Below are positions 43,666 to 53,741 of a stretch of 64,000 bases of DNA, in pieces. The notes under the pieces are model-generated. The model was not told where the DNA came from, did no database searches, and worked only from the letters and a program-made list of their open reading frames with translations. This DNA is from CAVTLG01 sp963802635. Lineage in GTDB: Bacteria; Chloroflexota; Ktedonobacteria; Ktedonobacterales; Ktedonobacteraceae. The stretch is from assembly GCA_963802635.1 (NCBI GenBank), contig CAWDJJ010000002.1, positions 806,001 through 870,000 on the forward strand, given 5' to 3'. The stretch's first letter is position 1. The number at the start of each line of letters is the position of its first letter. The position numbers and the translations under genes were made by a program.

Positions 43666-45969
43666 CTAGAATATCCGTGTCCCACCGGGCTGCTGGGTAT
43701 TGAGCTGATTTTGCCTGAGTAGCGCCTGGTAATCCAGCTTAGCACGCTCAAGTTGCACGCTCAGAGCAGCTTTCTCTTTTGTGAGTTGGTCAATGCTTAC
43801 GCGCAAAGCGCTTTTATCTTTGGCCGCTTGATCAAGGCCAGCACGCAAGCTATCACGATCTCGCGTGACCCGCTGGAGTTGATCACCACGCGAGCTATGC
43901 TCAGTGCGTATCTGCTCCAGTTCATCATCCAACGCGTTGGCCCGTTTTTCCTCCGTCGCGGCCCGCACTGTCAGCGCCAGAATTTCTTTCTTAAAGGTAT
44001 CACGCTGCTCATCCAGATCTCTTTGCAGCTTTGCAATTTGCGGCTCATAGCGCCATCCCAGTAATTCATTGAAAAGCTCATATGACGCATCACCCGGATT
44101 ACGCTCATCACGCATCTCTTGCAACTTACGCGGATGCCACTGACCACCAGCCAGTAAGCCACCAAGAGCGCGTAGCGCTATCGATAGCTCATCAGAAAAG
44201 AGCTGGCTGGTGCGACTAGCAGACATGCCAAACTTGCTAATATTCTGGGCATAATCGGCGATGAGATCAGAGCTTGTCGTCATCCCAAGGAGAGCTGCAA
44301 CATCAAAGCGCAATTCTTTGGCAGTCTGCGCGTCCTGGAAGACGTCAAAGAGCAACTCTTGCGTTTTTGTCCCCAGCAATAGCAACGAGTAGGTCAGTTG
44401 TCTCTGTACTGGCTGCGGATGCTCATCCAGCGCTTGAATCAAGTGATCGGCAATATCTGCTTCGCCTAGTAAGAAGAGCAAGGCCATAATGCGCAGATTC
44501 ATCTCTTCGTTTGTATGCGTCTGCACATACTCAATCAGCTCTGGCACCATCACATGATCGGCATAATCTCTGGTTGATTCATCATGCAAGCGCTCTAAAA
44601 GCAGAGATACGGCCATAGCTGTATCATCGTTTTTCTGGCTGAGCAGCAAGGCAATCAGCTCATCTTTAATCACGTCAGTTGGCATACGATGAAATATCTC
44701 GATAGCCGCATCGCGTCGTGCCTGATCGCTCTTATCACTGTGAACTGTCCAGATAAAAGGCAAAGCCGGAACGCCGATTTCACACAGAATGTCCTGCGCA
44801 GATCGTGCCACGGCTGGATCGGACGCGGTAATCAATGCACCCACAACAGGCACAGCCGTAGCGCCGATTTTGATCAACGCCATTTCTGCGCCACGCCTGC
44901 GCTCGTCAAGATACAGCGCCTGCACGAGTTGATCCATAACGCCTTTCTGCATAGCCGCCTTCTGTGCCAGTTGTGCCAGGGCATCGGATACATCATCAAT
45001 GAGATACGCATCTTCCAGCCCCTCTAGCAATGCGGGCAAACTGCAATCAGCCAGCTCATTGGTCAACACGGCAATCAGTGCCTCCCGCGCTCGTGCTGGC
45101 GGTGGCGGATTAAAAAGTTGCACGATCTCAAAGAGTACAGCCTGCTCGTTATCGCTCTGGCGCACCAGTGTCACCACAATTCTTTGCGACAGCTCACGGG
45201 CCATGCTCCTCTGATCATCCAATCCGGCGAGCAGTGGCCCAAGAATGATCGGGCCAAACTGCGGCAAAATAGCTGCTGCCGTCGCACTACGCTCATGCTC
45301 ACCGAGCAAATCCACCAATGGCGAGATGGCGGCATCGGGATATTTGAGTAAGAAGCTGCTCGCGATCTTGCGCAGGGCCGGTTGATCCAATACATACAAC
45401 AGAGCAGGTACGACAATTGGTCCAGGCATCTGCTCCAGCGTTTGATGGATGTAATCGCGTACACGTTCATCCAGATGCAGCAAATGCTTCACCAACACCA
45501 CAGCAGCATCCGGGCCTTGCATCCTAAATATGCTCATAATCTGCTCGGCCTGTGCCGCACTGCTTTGTTCCAGCACACTCACCAACTCCTCACCAGGAAA
45601 TGGCACAATACCCAGGATAGCACGGCGCACGCGTTGTGTCACGATAGTTTCCTGCTCTACATCCAGAGCTGCGACCAGTTCCTCAAGCGCTACATAGCCC
45701 AGTTGACTGAGCGCGTTAATACTCTCTTCATACAATTGAGGGTTCGTAACTGCGAGCATTGCCAGCAACGGAGCTACAACACGCCTTTCGGGAAAGCGGC
45801 CCAGCGTGTGTACAACCGAGACAGCCAGCAGCGCATCCTGTTGTACCATCTGAAGCAGCGTAATCAACGCAGAAACAGCCTGCGGATCGTGGATACGTTC
45901 TAGCACCTGCACCAGGAGGCGAGTACGGGCCAGGGACAAGATGAAACAGCACGTCCAATATTGGCGCAA
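43666..45969 (-). CDS. C-terminal part of the NACHT-HEAT protein (downstream of frameshift)
   Basis: About 760 residues of tandem HEAT-like helical repeats (ALITLLQMVQQDALLAVSVVHTLGRFPERRVV type) ending in a long coiled coil rich in Lys/Glu/Gln (EKRANALDDELEQIRTEH, KSALRVSIDQLTKEKAALSV) and the tail PGGTRIF. There is no ribosome site or sensible start: the first residues MRQYWTCCFILS are out-of-frame reading of the upstream gene. Its HEAT repeats continue without a break those of the neighbouring frame, and the overlap is 45728-45969. So this is the second half of one long gene whose frame is broken near 45925-45960. See the upstream entry. Confidence 0.75.
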   Translation of the reverse strand: MRQYWTCCFILSLARTRLLVQVLERIHDPQAVSALITLLQMVQQDALLAVSVVHTLGRFPERRVVAPLLAMLAVTNPQLYEESINALSQLGYVALEELVAALDVEQETIVTQRVRRAILGIVPFPGEELVSVLEQSSAAQAEQIMSIFRMQGPDAAVVLVKHLLHLDERVRDYIHQTLEQMPGPIVVPALLYVLDQPALRKIASSFLLKYPDAAISPLVDLLGEHERSATAAAILPQFGPIILGPLLAGLDDQRSMARELSQRIVVTLVRQSDNEQAVLFEIVQLFNPPPPARAREALIAVLTNELADCSLPALLEGLEDAYLIDDVSDALAQLAQKAAMQKGVMDQLVQALYLDERRRGAEMALIKIGATAVPVVGALITASDPAVARSAQDILCEIGVPALPFIWTVHSDKSDQARRDAAIEIFHRMPTDVIKDELIALLLSQKNDDTAMAVSLLLERLHDESTRDYADHVMVPELIEYVQTHTNEEMNLRIMALLFLLGEADIADHLIQALDEHPQPVQRQLTYSLLLLGTKTQELLFDVFQDAQTAKELRFDVAALLGMTTSSDLIADYAQNISKFGMSASRTSQLFSDELSIALRALGGLLAGGQWHPRKLQEMRDERNPGDASYELFNELLGWRYEPQIAKLQRDLDEQRDTFKKEILALTVRAATEEKRANALDDELEQIRTEHSSRGDQLQRVTRDRDSLRAGLDQAAKDKSALRVSIDQLTKEKAALSVQLERAKLDYQALLRQNQLNTQQPGGTRIF

Positions 45970-48967
45970 CAGCCTCTACACCAATGGCGGTCAAGATGTG
46001 CGTCGCGCGCTCTGCTACAACCTCCTGTGGATCTGTCAGGATCAATTCAAGCAATCCAGCGATGCTAGCAGGGGCGTACACTTCTAAAGCCGCTGCCACG
46101 CGTTGCTGCACAACGGGAGCAGGATCATCAAGCATAGACAGCAATTGTGGCAATGCCTGGATATCTCGCGTCACCTGTAAAATACTGACAACACGCTCCC
46201 GCACGATTTCCGCAGCATGGCGCAGCATCTCCAACAATTGTGGAGTAGCTGCCGCCCCAATTTCCTGCAATGCCAGCACTACATTTTTTGCTGCAATCTC
46301 GTTTTGCGATGGCAAGTAACGCATCAATGCTTCGATCACTTTTTCGCCACGATTATCACGCGCTCCGACCCCTGTTAGCTTGCTTCCCTGTCGTATCAGG
46401 ATCTCGCGAGCCTTCTGCTGCACCTCCGGCTCCGTCTGATAGTTTGAAGTCAGCACAGGGACAAGCGACTCCAGAATACGTTGATACTGCATCAGCGAGA
46501 TCTGATGCGTGGCATCGCGTTCGTCCTGGTAACATTCCAGAATAAGCAACGTTGCCCAGTGGACACGCAGCATCAACTGATCAGGATTACGGTTTTCCAG
46601 TTCTTGCAACACCTTTGTCAGTGCCAACCCTGGCCCAAGCCGAATCAGCGCATTGGTCGCACGCTCAAAGATAAACGTTTCGCTATCTTTCAGATGAGCG
46701 ATCAATACATCCACGGCTCGTGGATCATTGGTGCCACCCAGAATATTAATCACGACGGCGCGCAAGCGCAAACTGCGTTCAGGTGCTGGCAGGCTCAACT
46801 GCGCAGCACGGTCAACAACCACGCTCCCGAAACGCCCTAAGACACGCCCCAGGCGCTTCACCTGGGCCTCATAGGCCACATCATCCACAGCATCGAGCAG
46901 ATGCGTGAACAATAAATCGGGTACAATCGTCTGATCAAGCAACGTGAGCAAATCATCGACGCCATCAACCATAATCAATGGCAACAGTGAACGATAGACC
47001 TCCTGGCCGCCCTCTTCCGCACATCGCGTAAAGACGCGCGCCAGTTCCTCACGTGCGGCCCGGTTGCGGACAGCCATTGACAGCGACTCTTCCAGGGCTG
47101 GCGGTAATATCACCGGATGCTGTATCTCAGCCTGTGGCGGAGTCCACAGCACGCCAACACAGACCAGCCCCAGCGCTAACGCCTGGAGCACGTAGTGCGG
47201 ATTACTCATACCCAGGGCACCAAAGCGTTCAGCCAGCACCAGCGGCTTATCCAACAGACCGGCCCAGATGGCGACTGGCTCACTCCAACGTCCCACATTC
47301 TCCAGCAGATCTTCACGTATCGGCAACGCAGCCGCCTGCCTTTTAGTTGCTGCCGCGAAGAAATATTCGGCCACGAAATATTCCGCAATCAACTCATGCC
47401 GAAAGCTCAATACACCACCCGGACTGACTTCGATCAAGGCAGAACTCAAGGCGAAGCGCAACAATTGTGACGCATCAGTGTATCCTTCGCCAGCACCGTC
47501 GTCCTCACTGCTAAAAGGTCCCTGCGCCGGGTGCTCATCCAGCCAGAACCGTAATTCATCGGCCAGTTCTTCACTGCTACTCCCGGCACGCCTATTCTCA
47601 CCTGCTACCAGAACCGGCGCAGAGATGCGTAACTGAATGGCATTGCGATCATTCGCCCAGCGAGCGGCACAGGCGATCTCGCTCAAAAAGCGGATCACAT
47701 CTTGCTCCGAGGGCGCACCTCGCTGCCATTTCGCCTGTTGTTGCTCATAGTTGATGAGCTGCTTGACATACTCACGCAGCAGACGACCACGCGTATCTAC
47801 CTGCTTTCCGCGCTCGATGCCAATGTTGTCAATAATGCCCATCAGCGTGAATAGCATCATCGGGTTCGTACAATGATAGCGCAGGCGGCTGCGATCAATC
47901 ACTTGCATAATCTGTCCGGCTGTATGCTTCCAATGCTTATCTTGCTTCTCAACGTAGCGCTCGACAAACTCAGAGATTTGCTCCTGCTGCAATGGATAGA
48001 TGACAGCACGCGCAGCCTGTCCCTCTTCCACCAGTTGTACAAAATCGTTCTGTTCGCGATAATCAACTTCACGGCAGGTCATCACCAGGCGATTCTGCGT
48101 CTCAAGCATCAGGTGCACTAACTCGTCGCTCACCTGTGCCAGATAATTACTATCGACTTCGTTTAGACCATCACAGAGCAACAACAAACGCCCTTGCTCT
48201 GCTAGCGACAGCAGACATGGACGCAGATGCCGCACACCCGGCAGATCGCTCTCATACACATATTCCAGCAGGCTCACCTGTGGAGCAGGCTCTGCTAGCG
48301 CTTCATCTTCCTGGTTGCCCTGTTGTTTCTTCAGAAACAGGCTATAATTTTTCATGGGAACATAGACGGGAATGCGGCCTCGTGACAGTAGCAGGGAGAA
48401 AGGACGCTGCGAGGCTATATATTGATAGACGCGCAAGGCCATCGTCTTGCCAGCACCCGGTACACCAAGAATCATTTGATGAGCATCTTGCTGCTGAACA
48501 AGAGCGAGCATCGAGATCTGTTGCTCCTGCGTATACACTGTGGGGGCCGTGGCATATTCTTGATATGGCTCGGCTGCTCGGCGCAGATTCGCCAATGCAG
48601 TGAGCGGCGTATAGAGCTTATGGTACTCTTCTTGCGCGGCATGCACACGACGTAGATATAACATCAGAGAGATGGTCTTTGCCGAAAACAGGAGCACAAA
48701 AGAGACGACCAGTAGTTCGCCAAGCGGCACGAATAGCAACTGAGGAGCATGAACTGGCAACATGAGCAAGATGGCAACACGATTTGTCCCACTGCTCAAT
48801 ATATGCCATGGATTCAGCAGCAAGACAATAACCAGTTCAAGGAGACTCAATAGGAGCGTTACGCCTGCTCCAACCAGGAGACTCGTCAGAAAACGACGTG
48901 GTAGTGGTCCCTGTATCATGTCACGTTGTACACGTGTTGGTATTACAAATCTCTGCTCCCGTTGCAT
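45728..48967 (-). CDS. NACHT-type STAND ATPase with HEAT repeats, N-terminal part (frameshifted)
   Basis: 1079 residues as read, of which the last ~70 (after APILDVLFHL) are junk from the frame break. Two N-terminal membrane segments (about 28-50 and 67-90), a NACHT NTPase with Walker A MILGVPGAGKTMAL near residue 170 and Walker B LLLLCDGLNEVDSN near 260 and LVMTCREVDYRE sensor, then a helical hinge and HEAT repeats. Read together with 43666-45945 the original protein was about 1760 residues: membrane anchor, NACHT, HEAT solenoid, coiled coil. ATG 48967 follows AAGGTG. The gene pair with the WD40 kinase resembles a signalling or conflict unit. The break could be a sequencing error, a recent mutation or a real recoding site. 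Confidence 0.8.
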   Translation of the reverse strand: MQREQRFVIPTRVQRDMIQGPLPRRFLTSLLVGAGVTLLLSLLELVIVLLLNPWHILSSGTNRVAILLMLPVHAPQLLFVPLGELLVVSFVLLFSAKTISLMLYLRRVHAAQEEYHKLYTPLTALANLRRAAEPYQEYATAPTVYTQEQQISMLALVQQQDAHQMILGVPGAGKTMALRVYQYIASQRPFSLLLSRGRIPVYVPMKNYSLFLKKQQGNQEDEALAEPAPQVSLLEYVYESDLPGVRHLRPCLLSLAEQGRLLLLCDGLNEVDSNYLAQVSDELVHLMLETQNRLVMTCREVDYREQNDFVQLVEEGQAARAVIYPLQQEQISEFVERYVEKQDKHWKHTAGQIMQVIDRSRLRYHCTNPMMLFTLMGIIDNIGIERGKQVDTRGRLLREYVKQLINYEQQQAKWQRGAPSEQDVIRFLSEIACAARWANDRNAIQLRISAPVLVAGENRRAGSSSEELADELRFWLDEHPAQGPFSSEDDGAGEGYTDASQLLRFALSSALIEVSPGGVLSFRHELIAEYFVAEYFFAAATKRQAAALPIREDLLENVGRWSEPVAIWAGLLDKPLVLAERFGALGMSNPHYVLQALALGLVCVGVLWTPPQAEIQHPVILPPALEESLSMAVRNRAAREELARVFTRCAEEGGQEVYRSLLPLIMVDGVDDLLTLLDQTIVPDLLFTHLLDAVDDVAYEAQVKRLGRVLGRFGSVVVDRAAQLSLPAPERSLRLRAVVINILGGTNDPRAVDVLIAHLKDSETFIFERATNALIRLGPGLALTKVLQELENRNPDQLMLRVHWATLLILECYQDERDATHQISLMQYQRILESLVPVLTSNYQTEPEVQQKAREILIRQGSKLTGVGARDNRGEKVIEALMRYLPSQNEIAAKNVVLALQEIGAAATPQLLEMLRHAAEIVRERVVSILQVTRDIQALPQLLSMLDDPAPVVQQRVAAALEVYAPASIAGLLELILTDPQEVVAERATHILTAIGVEAVAPILDVLFHLVPGPYSPPGAGARTYPRSAGCFCVDYAASDGTTGCAAGCLGCTHAGPLSRKACCSSVAGNARSYEPSIV

Positions 48968-49225
48968 ATGCACACCTTCTATTCAAGTGGTACAAATAGT
49001 ATAACCCAGCGACAGCATCTGAACAAGCTGTAAAAGTTGTCGATGAATAAAGGGCGCGTCTATTTCTTTGTTCATAGGTGTTTTCTTCCTAAATATCAGG
49101 GTAAACTCATTATGGCATCTTGTGTGTTACGTTCCATCTATGTAGTGCGTTCGTATCTGTAGACTCTACATTTAGGATGATCTTTTCATCACACAATTCT
49201 TTTCACCCAGAGAAGGGGCTTGCGC

Positions 49226-51019
49226 ATGGATCAGATCGACCCCTGGCTACATGGAACATCTGAACATCATCCCGATACCGAGCCAGTTGGCGACGAAAAG
49301 GTTCGCCGTGTCAGACAACTTCGCAAGGCAAACTTACTGACACACAAGCCCGACGAAGCCAAAGATACGCACAGAGCAAACTCAACTAGAGATATATCCA
49401 GGCCGATAGAAAGTCTTGATACGGCCAAAATTCAGCAAGTGACCAATACTCAGAATATAGACATCAGTTCTATCGATCAGCAAAACACAAACACTATCTC
49501 AGTGGTATCACCTGACATTGTCCATGTTACAACGCTCAAAACGCCCAGTATCAGCCTGAGCGCACTTATGGACGCCGATACACAACCTACGCCACTGTCA
49601 CCGCAGGATGGCAACGTATTTATGAACACAAATACATCTCCAATGACAATGCCACCACTCGCCCATCGACCAGTGCATATCAGTCGCGGCCAGGCATTAG
49701 TACTCATCGCATTACTGTGTATTGTGCTTGCGCCCGTACTCAATACCAGTTTAACGCAATTCCAGGGAACGCAAGGCTGGGCAAGCGTATTTACCACAAC
49801 AGGCACGATAAGTAATAGCAATCTCCTCCACACCTTGCGATCAGGGCACACCACGACAAAAACAGGCACCAGCACTTCCACCACTATAACGCCACAACAA
49901 TACATCAATCAGATTATCAACAACATGAGCCTGGAGCAGAAATTGGGTCAAATGATGTTTGTGCAATGCATCTGCTCAAGCTATACAACATCCGCCGATC
50001 TCAGCACCATGGTCACACAGCAAGATGTTGGCGCAATCATCTTATCTCCCGGTAATAATAATATCATCGATGCTACCCAACTCAAAATGCTGACCCGACA
50101 AATACAGCAGAACGCGCCGATCCCGCTACTCATCTCCACGGATCAAGAGGGTGGTGAGGTAGATCGCCTGGCGGCACTGGACGAGCCAAGTCCCAGTGCG
50201 GCATCCATTGGACAGACCGATGACTCAACTAAAGCCAAAGCTCAAGGTATCCTGGATGCACAAAACCTCTCCACGTACGGTTTTAACCTCAACATAGCTC
50301 CGGTCGTCGACGTAGACAATCTGAGCAGTTCAATTCTGCATCAAGAAGAGCGTACCTACGGCGATAATCCTACCACGGTCACTACCATGGCCGGGGCATA
50401 CTTAGAGGGACTACAGCAAAGCGGCAAAGTTCTTGGCACGCTCAAACACTTTCCTGGCCTGGGCGACGTCTCCGGCGACCCGCATTCTCAGGTAACGGAA
50501 CTTTATCGCTCCAAGAGCGAGATGGAACAGATCGACTGGGCACCTTACCACGCACTCATTCAAAAGGGTCTGATCCACGCGATTATGGTCACACATGAAA
50601 TTCTGCCAGCCATCGATCCCACGATGCCCGCATCGCTCTCTGCAAAGGTGGTACAGGGCATTTTGCGCGATGAAATGGGCTTCCAGGGTGTCATCATGAC
50701 CGACAGCCTGACGATGGTTGGCGTGGTCGCTTACGCCACACTGGGCAATGCCGCCGCGCTCGCCATTGAAGGGGGTTCAGATCTACTGATGGGAGCGGCG
50801 TCCGCTGCCGACGTTACGACAATGATCAACGGTATCACAGACGCTATCAACACTGGAGCAATCAGCCTGCAACGCATCGATGCCTCTGTCAAGCGTATAC
50901 TTCTGCTGAAGTACGAATTGGGGCTACTTCCCATCCCAAATTTGAAGGACGAGTCGGGGCTACTTCCTACCCCAAATGTGCGACTCCCGCAAATTGCGAC
51001 TGGCAGCAGAGGAAAATAG
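49226..51019 (+). CDS. Glycoside hydrolase family 3, beta-N-acetylhexosaminidase type, membrane-anchored
   Basis: 597 residues. The N-terminal 150 residues are polar and Thr/Asp-rich (cytoplasmic), then a single membrane segment (GQALVLIALLCIVLAPVL) puts the GH3 barrel outside. Catalytic parts: STDQEGGEVDRL, LKHFPGLGDVSGDPHSQV with the Asp-x-His dyad of NagZ-type enzymes, and the nucleophile in VIMTDSLTMVGVV. The usual KHFPGHGD reads KHFPGLGD. Likely acts on cell-wall N-acetylglucosamine. ATG 49226 follows AAGGGG; a TTG two codons earlier is less likely. The last 30 residues hold a short internal repeat (GLLPIPNLK, GLLPTPNVR). First gene of a three-gene operon with a small membrane protein and a flippase. 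Confidence 0.88.
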   Translation: MDQIDPWLHGTSEHHPDTEPVGDEKVRRVRQLRKANLLTHKPDEAKDTHRANSTRDISRPIESLDTAKIQQVTNTQNIDISSIDQQNTNTISVVSPDIVHVTTLKTPSISLSALMDADTQPTPLSPQDGNVFMNTNTSPMTMPPLAHRPVHISRGQALVLIALLCIVLAPVLNTSLTQFQGTQGWASVFTTTGTISNSNLLHTLRSGHTTTKTGTSTSTTITPQQYINQIINNMSLEQKLGQMMFVQCICSSYTTSADLSTMVTQQDVGAIILSPGNNNIIDATQLKMLTRQIQQNAPIPLLISTDQEGGEVDRLAALDEPSPSAASIGQTDDSTKAKAQGILDAQNLSTYGFNLNIAPVVDVDNLSSSILHQEERTYGDNPTTVTTMAGAYLEGLQQSGKVLGTLKHFPGLGDVSGDPHSQVTELYRSKSEMEQIDWAPYHALIQKGLIHAIMVTHEILPAIDPTMPASLSAKVVQGILRDEMGFQGVIMTDSLTMVGVVAYATLGNAAALAIEGGSDLLMGAASAADVTTMINGITDAINTGAISLQRIDASVKRILLLKYELGLLPIPNLKDESGLLPTPNVRLPQIATGSRGK

Positions 51020-51035
51020 CCATGAGGAAATTGCT

Positions 51036-51476
51036 ATGTCTCAATCCAACCCATTACTGGCAAAAACAGTGAAAAATGTGGATATCTGGCTCATAGCGCT
51101 GATCGTTATCGAGACATTATTCGTTACAACGGCCATGGTTCCACTACAGCTCTGGACGCGCATATTGCCAGCTTCGTCCAATACGACGCTCAACGGACCA
51201 TACCCCGCGCATATTGCGCCGGTTATCAGTGCATTGATCTACTTCATACCTAGCATTATCGGCTTTTTATGTCGTCATTGGCAACGCGCACTGCTATTTG
51301 CTACGTTGCCAGCCTGGCTGGCTCTGGGAGCCTTCGTCGTTGCGGCCACATTCAAGGTTGGTGCCTTTTATCTCATCTCGACAAGTGATGTAACAGCGAA
51401 TGTCAGTATACTTGAACTCTTCGCTGTACTAGGAGCAATTGGCTGGCTAGCACGCCATTTATTCAAAATGAGTTAG
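51036..51476 (+). CDS. Four-helix membrane protein of unknown function
   Basis: 146 residues with four membrane segments (WLIALIVIETLFVTTAMVPL, HIAPVISALIYFIPSIIGFL, LLFATLPAWLALGAFVVAA, ISILELFAVLGAIGWLA). No known motif. ATG 51036 follows GAGGAAATTGCT; the gene starts 16 bases after the GH3 stop and ends nine bases before the flippase. It is probably part of an envelope module, but its role is not known. Confidence 0.75.
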   Translation: MSQSNPLLAKTVKNVDIWLIALIVIETLFVTTAMVPLQLWTRILPASSNTTLNGPYPAHIAPVISALIYFIPSIIGFLCRHWQRALLFATLPAWLALGAFVVAATFKVGAFYLISTSDVTANVSILELFAVLGAIGWLARHLFKMS

Positions 51477-51485
51477 AATAAAAGT

Positions 51486-53306
51486 ATGAATAAAATATCG
51501 TTGCGCCCTTTACGACTAACTCATATGCAAGATGTTACGTTGGATAATTCTATCGGCATTACGAGCAATAGCGATAATGGTGATGAGAATGAAAACGGAC
51601 GAAGGGTGGGCCAGGTACAATTGGAGCATCCAGATGGTCTACCGATAGAGGAACCAGCAGTCACAACAACGGCAGCGAGCGAGCTAGATACACAGCCATT
51701 ACCAGGGGACACTGCAGCACACCATTTGTTGCAGCGTACTCCGCATAATTATCTTTTTAACCAGATCTATGGCTTCTGGCTCTATCTTTCGCTCTTTCTG
51801 CTGACACTGATCATCACACATACTGTTTCCACCAAGCAGTATGGCGTTTTCGCTGCCATCCAAACTGCCATCAACACCATCCTCTACATCGTTGCCTTCG
51901 GTCTGGAGGATGCCACGGCTACCTTTGTGCCACGTATTTTCGCCGAACATGGGCAGGCGACAGCCGCATCACTGCTCAGGCGCATACTCACATTGCGTCT
52001 GCTCATACTGGCCTTGGGCATGTGTATTATTCTCTTTGGCCTGCCTGTCCTGGCAACGCTGCTGGCGTTAGTACCCATCAAAGATGTCGCCGCCAGCGCA
52101 ACGAGCTTGCGTGACCCGGTACTACTCGCGCACACCTGGCCGGTCGCAGTTTATGTACTGGGCAGCGGCATTGCCAACCTACTGATGGCCGTCTGTGCTG
52201 CATTCATGCGCATGCTGCGCGTGCTGATTGTTGGAGGAGCCATGCAACTGGCGCTGCTCGGACTCGGCTATCTTGCACTGCATAGCGGTTGGGGTATCGA
52301 CGGGGTTCTCTGGATGCAAGCCATTGCCTCGCTCCTCGGAGCTGCTGCATTTGCGTGCTGGCTGGCCCCGCAGTTTCTGGCGCGAGGTGCCACTTATAAG
52401 CAGCCACTCAAGCCAATTTTGCAGCTAGGCATTTCTGCATGGGTGACGAATCTGGTCTCAGGGGCATTACTCAAGCAAGTCTCTATCCTCTTGCTGCTCT
52501 TTTTTGCCGCCCGGCTGGCAGATACAGCCGTAGCCTACTTCAACCTCTCATTTCAGGTAGCGGACGCCACCAACGTCTTATTAGTCTCTGGTTTCTCCGG
52601 TGTTGGAGCCTCTGCGCTAGCTGCTGCCTTTGTCGGACGCAACTACGAACGTTTTGCTCGCACCTGGCAGGCTCTGATCAAAGTAGAAACGCTCATTGCC
52701 GCGCCGGGCCTGGTATTCTGCCTTTTTAACGCCTCCAACATCGTCCACGTCCTCTATGGCAGCCGTTACGATGCCGTAGGACCACTGCTCGCCATCTTTC
52801 TTGGCTGCAACATCCTTGTACGTATCCTGGGCAGTGCTATTCACCAATCCGGTCTCTACGTTATCGGCAAGCCGGGCCTGGTTGTCCTCAGCCAATGGGT
52901 GAGCCTCTGCATTGTCATCCTCGTCGGCATCGTGCTCGTGCCTCAGTTTGGCGCAGCCGGAGCGCTGATCGCCGACGGTCTCGCCAAAACTGTGACCGCC
53001 ATTCTCTTGCTGCTCTTTATTTTGCGCTCAGTACCGCGCCAATATCCGCGCGCGTTGCTGACTTTCACTTTGCGCTTCTTGCCCGCGTTGATCATTGCAG
53101 CGCTACCTGGGATTCTCTGGCATCCGACGGACCGTATTTTATTAGGAGTTTCAGGAGCACTATTCGTCGCCTTATGCCTGGTTCTCTTACTTGTCATCAA
53201 GCCGCTCAGTGCCAGCGACATCGAAATGATCACCGCCACGAATCCACGTGTTGCGCCCTATTTGCGCCGGTTTGCCAGACGGAGTACAGCGACAGGAGCC
53301 GTATAA
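51486..53306 (+). CDS. Polysaccharide/lipid-linked flippase, MurJ/Wzx-like
   Basis: 606 residues, about 14 membrane segments after a polar 90-residue N-terminal tail. The MOP-exporter plan is visible in paired helices with small residues (GSGIANLLMAVCAAFMRM, VSGFSGVGASALAAAFVG, GAAGALIADGLAKTVTAILL), and it fits flipping of lipid-linked sugars. The first ATG lies nine bases after the preceding stop; its ribosome site is weak, and the inner ATG at residue 14 is an alternative. The C-terminus overlaps a doubtful leftward frame. Confidence 0.83.
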   Translation: MNKISLRPLRLTHMQDVTLDNSIGITSNSDNGDENENGRRVGQVQLEHPDGLPIEEPAVTTTAASELDTQPLPGDTAAHHLLQRTPHNYLFNQIYGFWLYLSLFLLTLIITHTVSTKQYGVFAAIQTAINTILYIVAFGLEDATATFVPRIFAEHGQATAASLLRRILTLRLLILALGMCIILFGLPVLATLLALVPIKDVAASATSLRDPVLLAHTWPVAVYVLGSGIANLLMAVCAAFMRMLRVLIVGGAMQLALLGLGYLALHSGWGIDGVLWMQAIASLLGAAAFACWLAPQFLARGATYKQPLKPILQLGISAWVTNLVSGALLKQVSILLLLFFAARLADTAVAYFNLSFQVADATNVLLVSGFSGVGASALAAAFVGRNYERFARTWQALIKVETLIAAPGLVFCLFNASNIVHVLYGSRYDAVGPLLAIFLGCNILVRILGSAIHQSGLYVIGKPGLVVLSQWVSLCIVILVGIVLVPQFGAAGALIADGLAKTVTAILLLLFILRSVPRQYPRALLTFTLRFLPALIIAALPGILWHPTDRILLGVSGALFVALCLVLLLVIKPLSASDIEMITATNPRVAPYLRRFARRSTATGAV

Positions 53307-53615
53307 GCGAGAAGTACTGCCACACAGATTGAACTTATTCGACTTCGCCTGCGCCTCTTTTGCCTCCAGTTTCAGGCGTGTCAGTTCCACCCGCGCTCGC
53401 TGTTTCTCACGCACAATGAAATAGGTAATGATGGCCCAGGTTATCGTCGAGAGGGCACACGAGACAGCCCAGGCCGTAGTCGCCACTTTACGTACCACAG
53501 ACTGAGATAGTTGGATAAGATCGCTACTCAGGCCGTAAGAGCTAGAAAAAATGGAAATCTGTCCCTCCTTAGGGACTATTTTGTCTGCAGGCAATTTGCT
53601 ACAATGGCTAAACAC
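53187..53615 (-). CDS. Doubtful small membrane protein, overlapping the flippase gene
   Basis: 142 residues as read. Residues 40-95 (VATTAWAVSCALSTITWAII then a charged helix REKQRARVELTRLKLEAKEA) look like a membrane helix with a coiled tail. The last ~45 residues are the antisense of the flippase end and carry no character. No good ribosome site precedes the GTG start. It may be a short real gene whose end ran into the neighbour, or chance. The rest of 53307-53741 shows nothing else. Confidence 0.3.
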   Translation of the reverse strand: MFSHCSKLPADKIVPKEGQISIFSSSYGLSSDLIQLSQSVVRKVATTAWAVSCALSTITWAIITYFIVREKQRARVELTRLKLEAKEAQAKSNKFNLCGSTSRLYGSCRCTPSGKPAQIGRNTWIRGGDHFDVAGTERLDDK

Positions 53616-53741
53616 TTGCGGTGAAAGAGTAGTGGCTGTATATTATCAGGAACGTTAACAGAGGAAGGCAGATTTCAGCAATGGAGAAGTGCCTCTGTAC
53701 TCATTATTGTTCATGCAGCAGAGAAGAGCGGGTACACTCGT

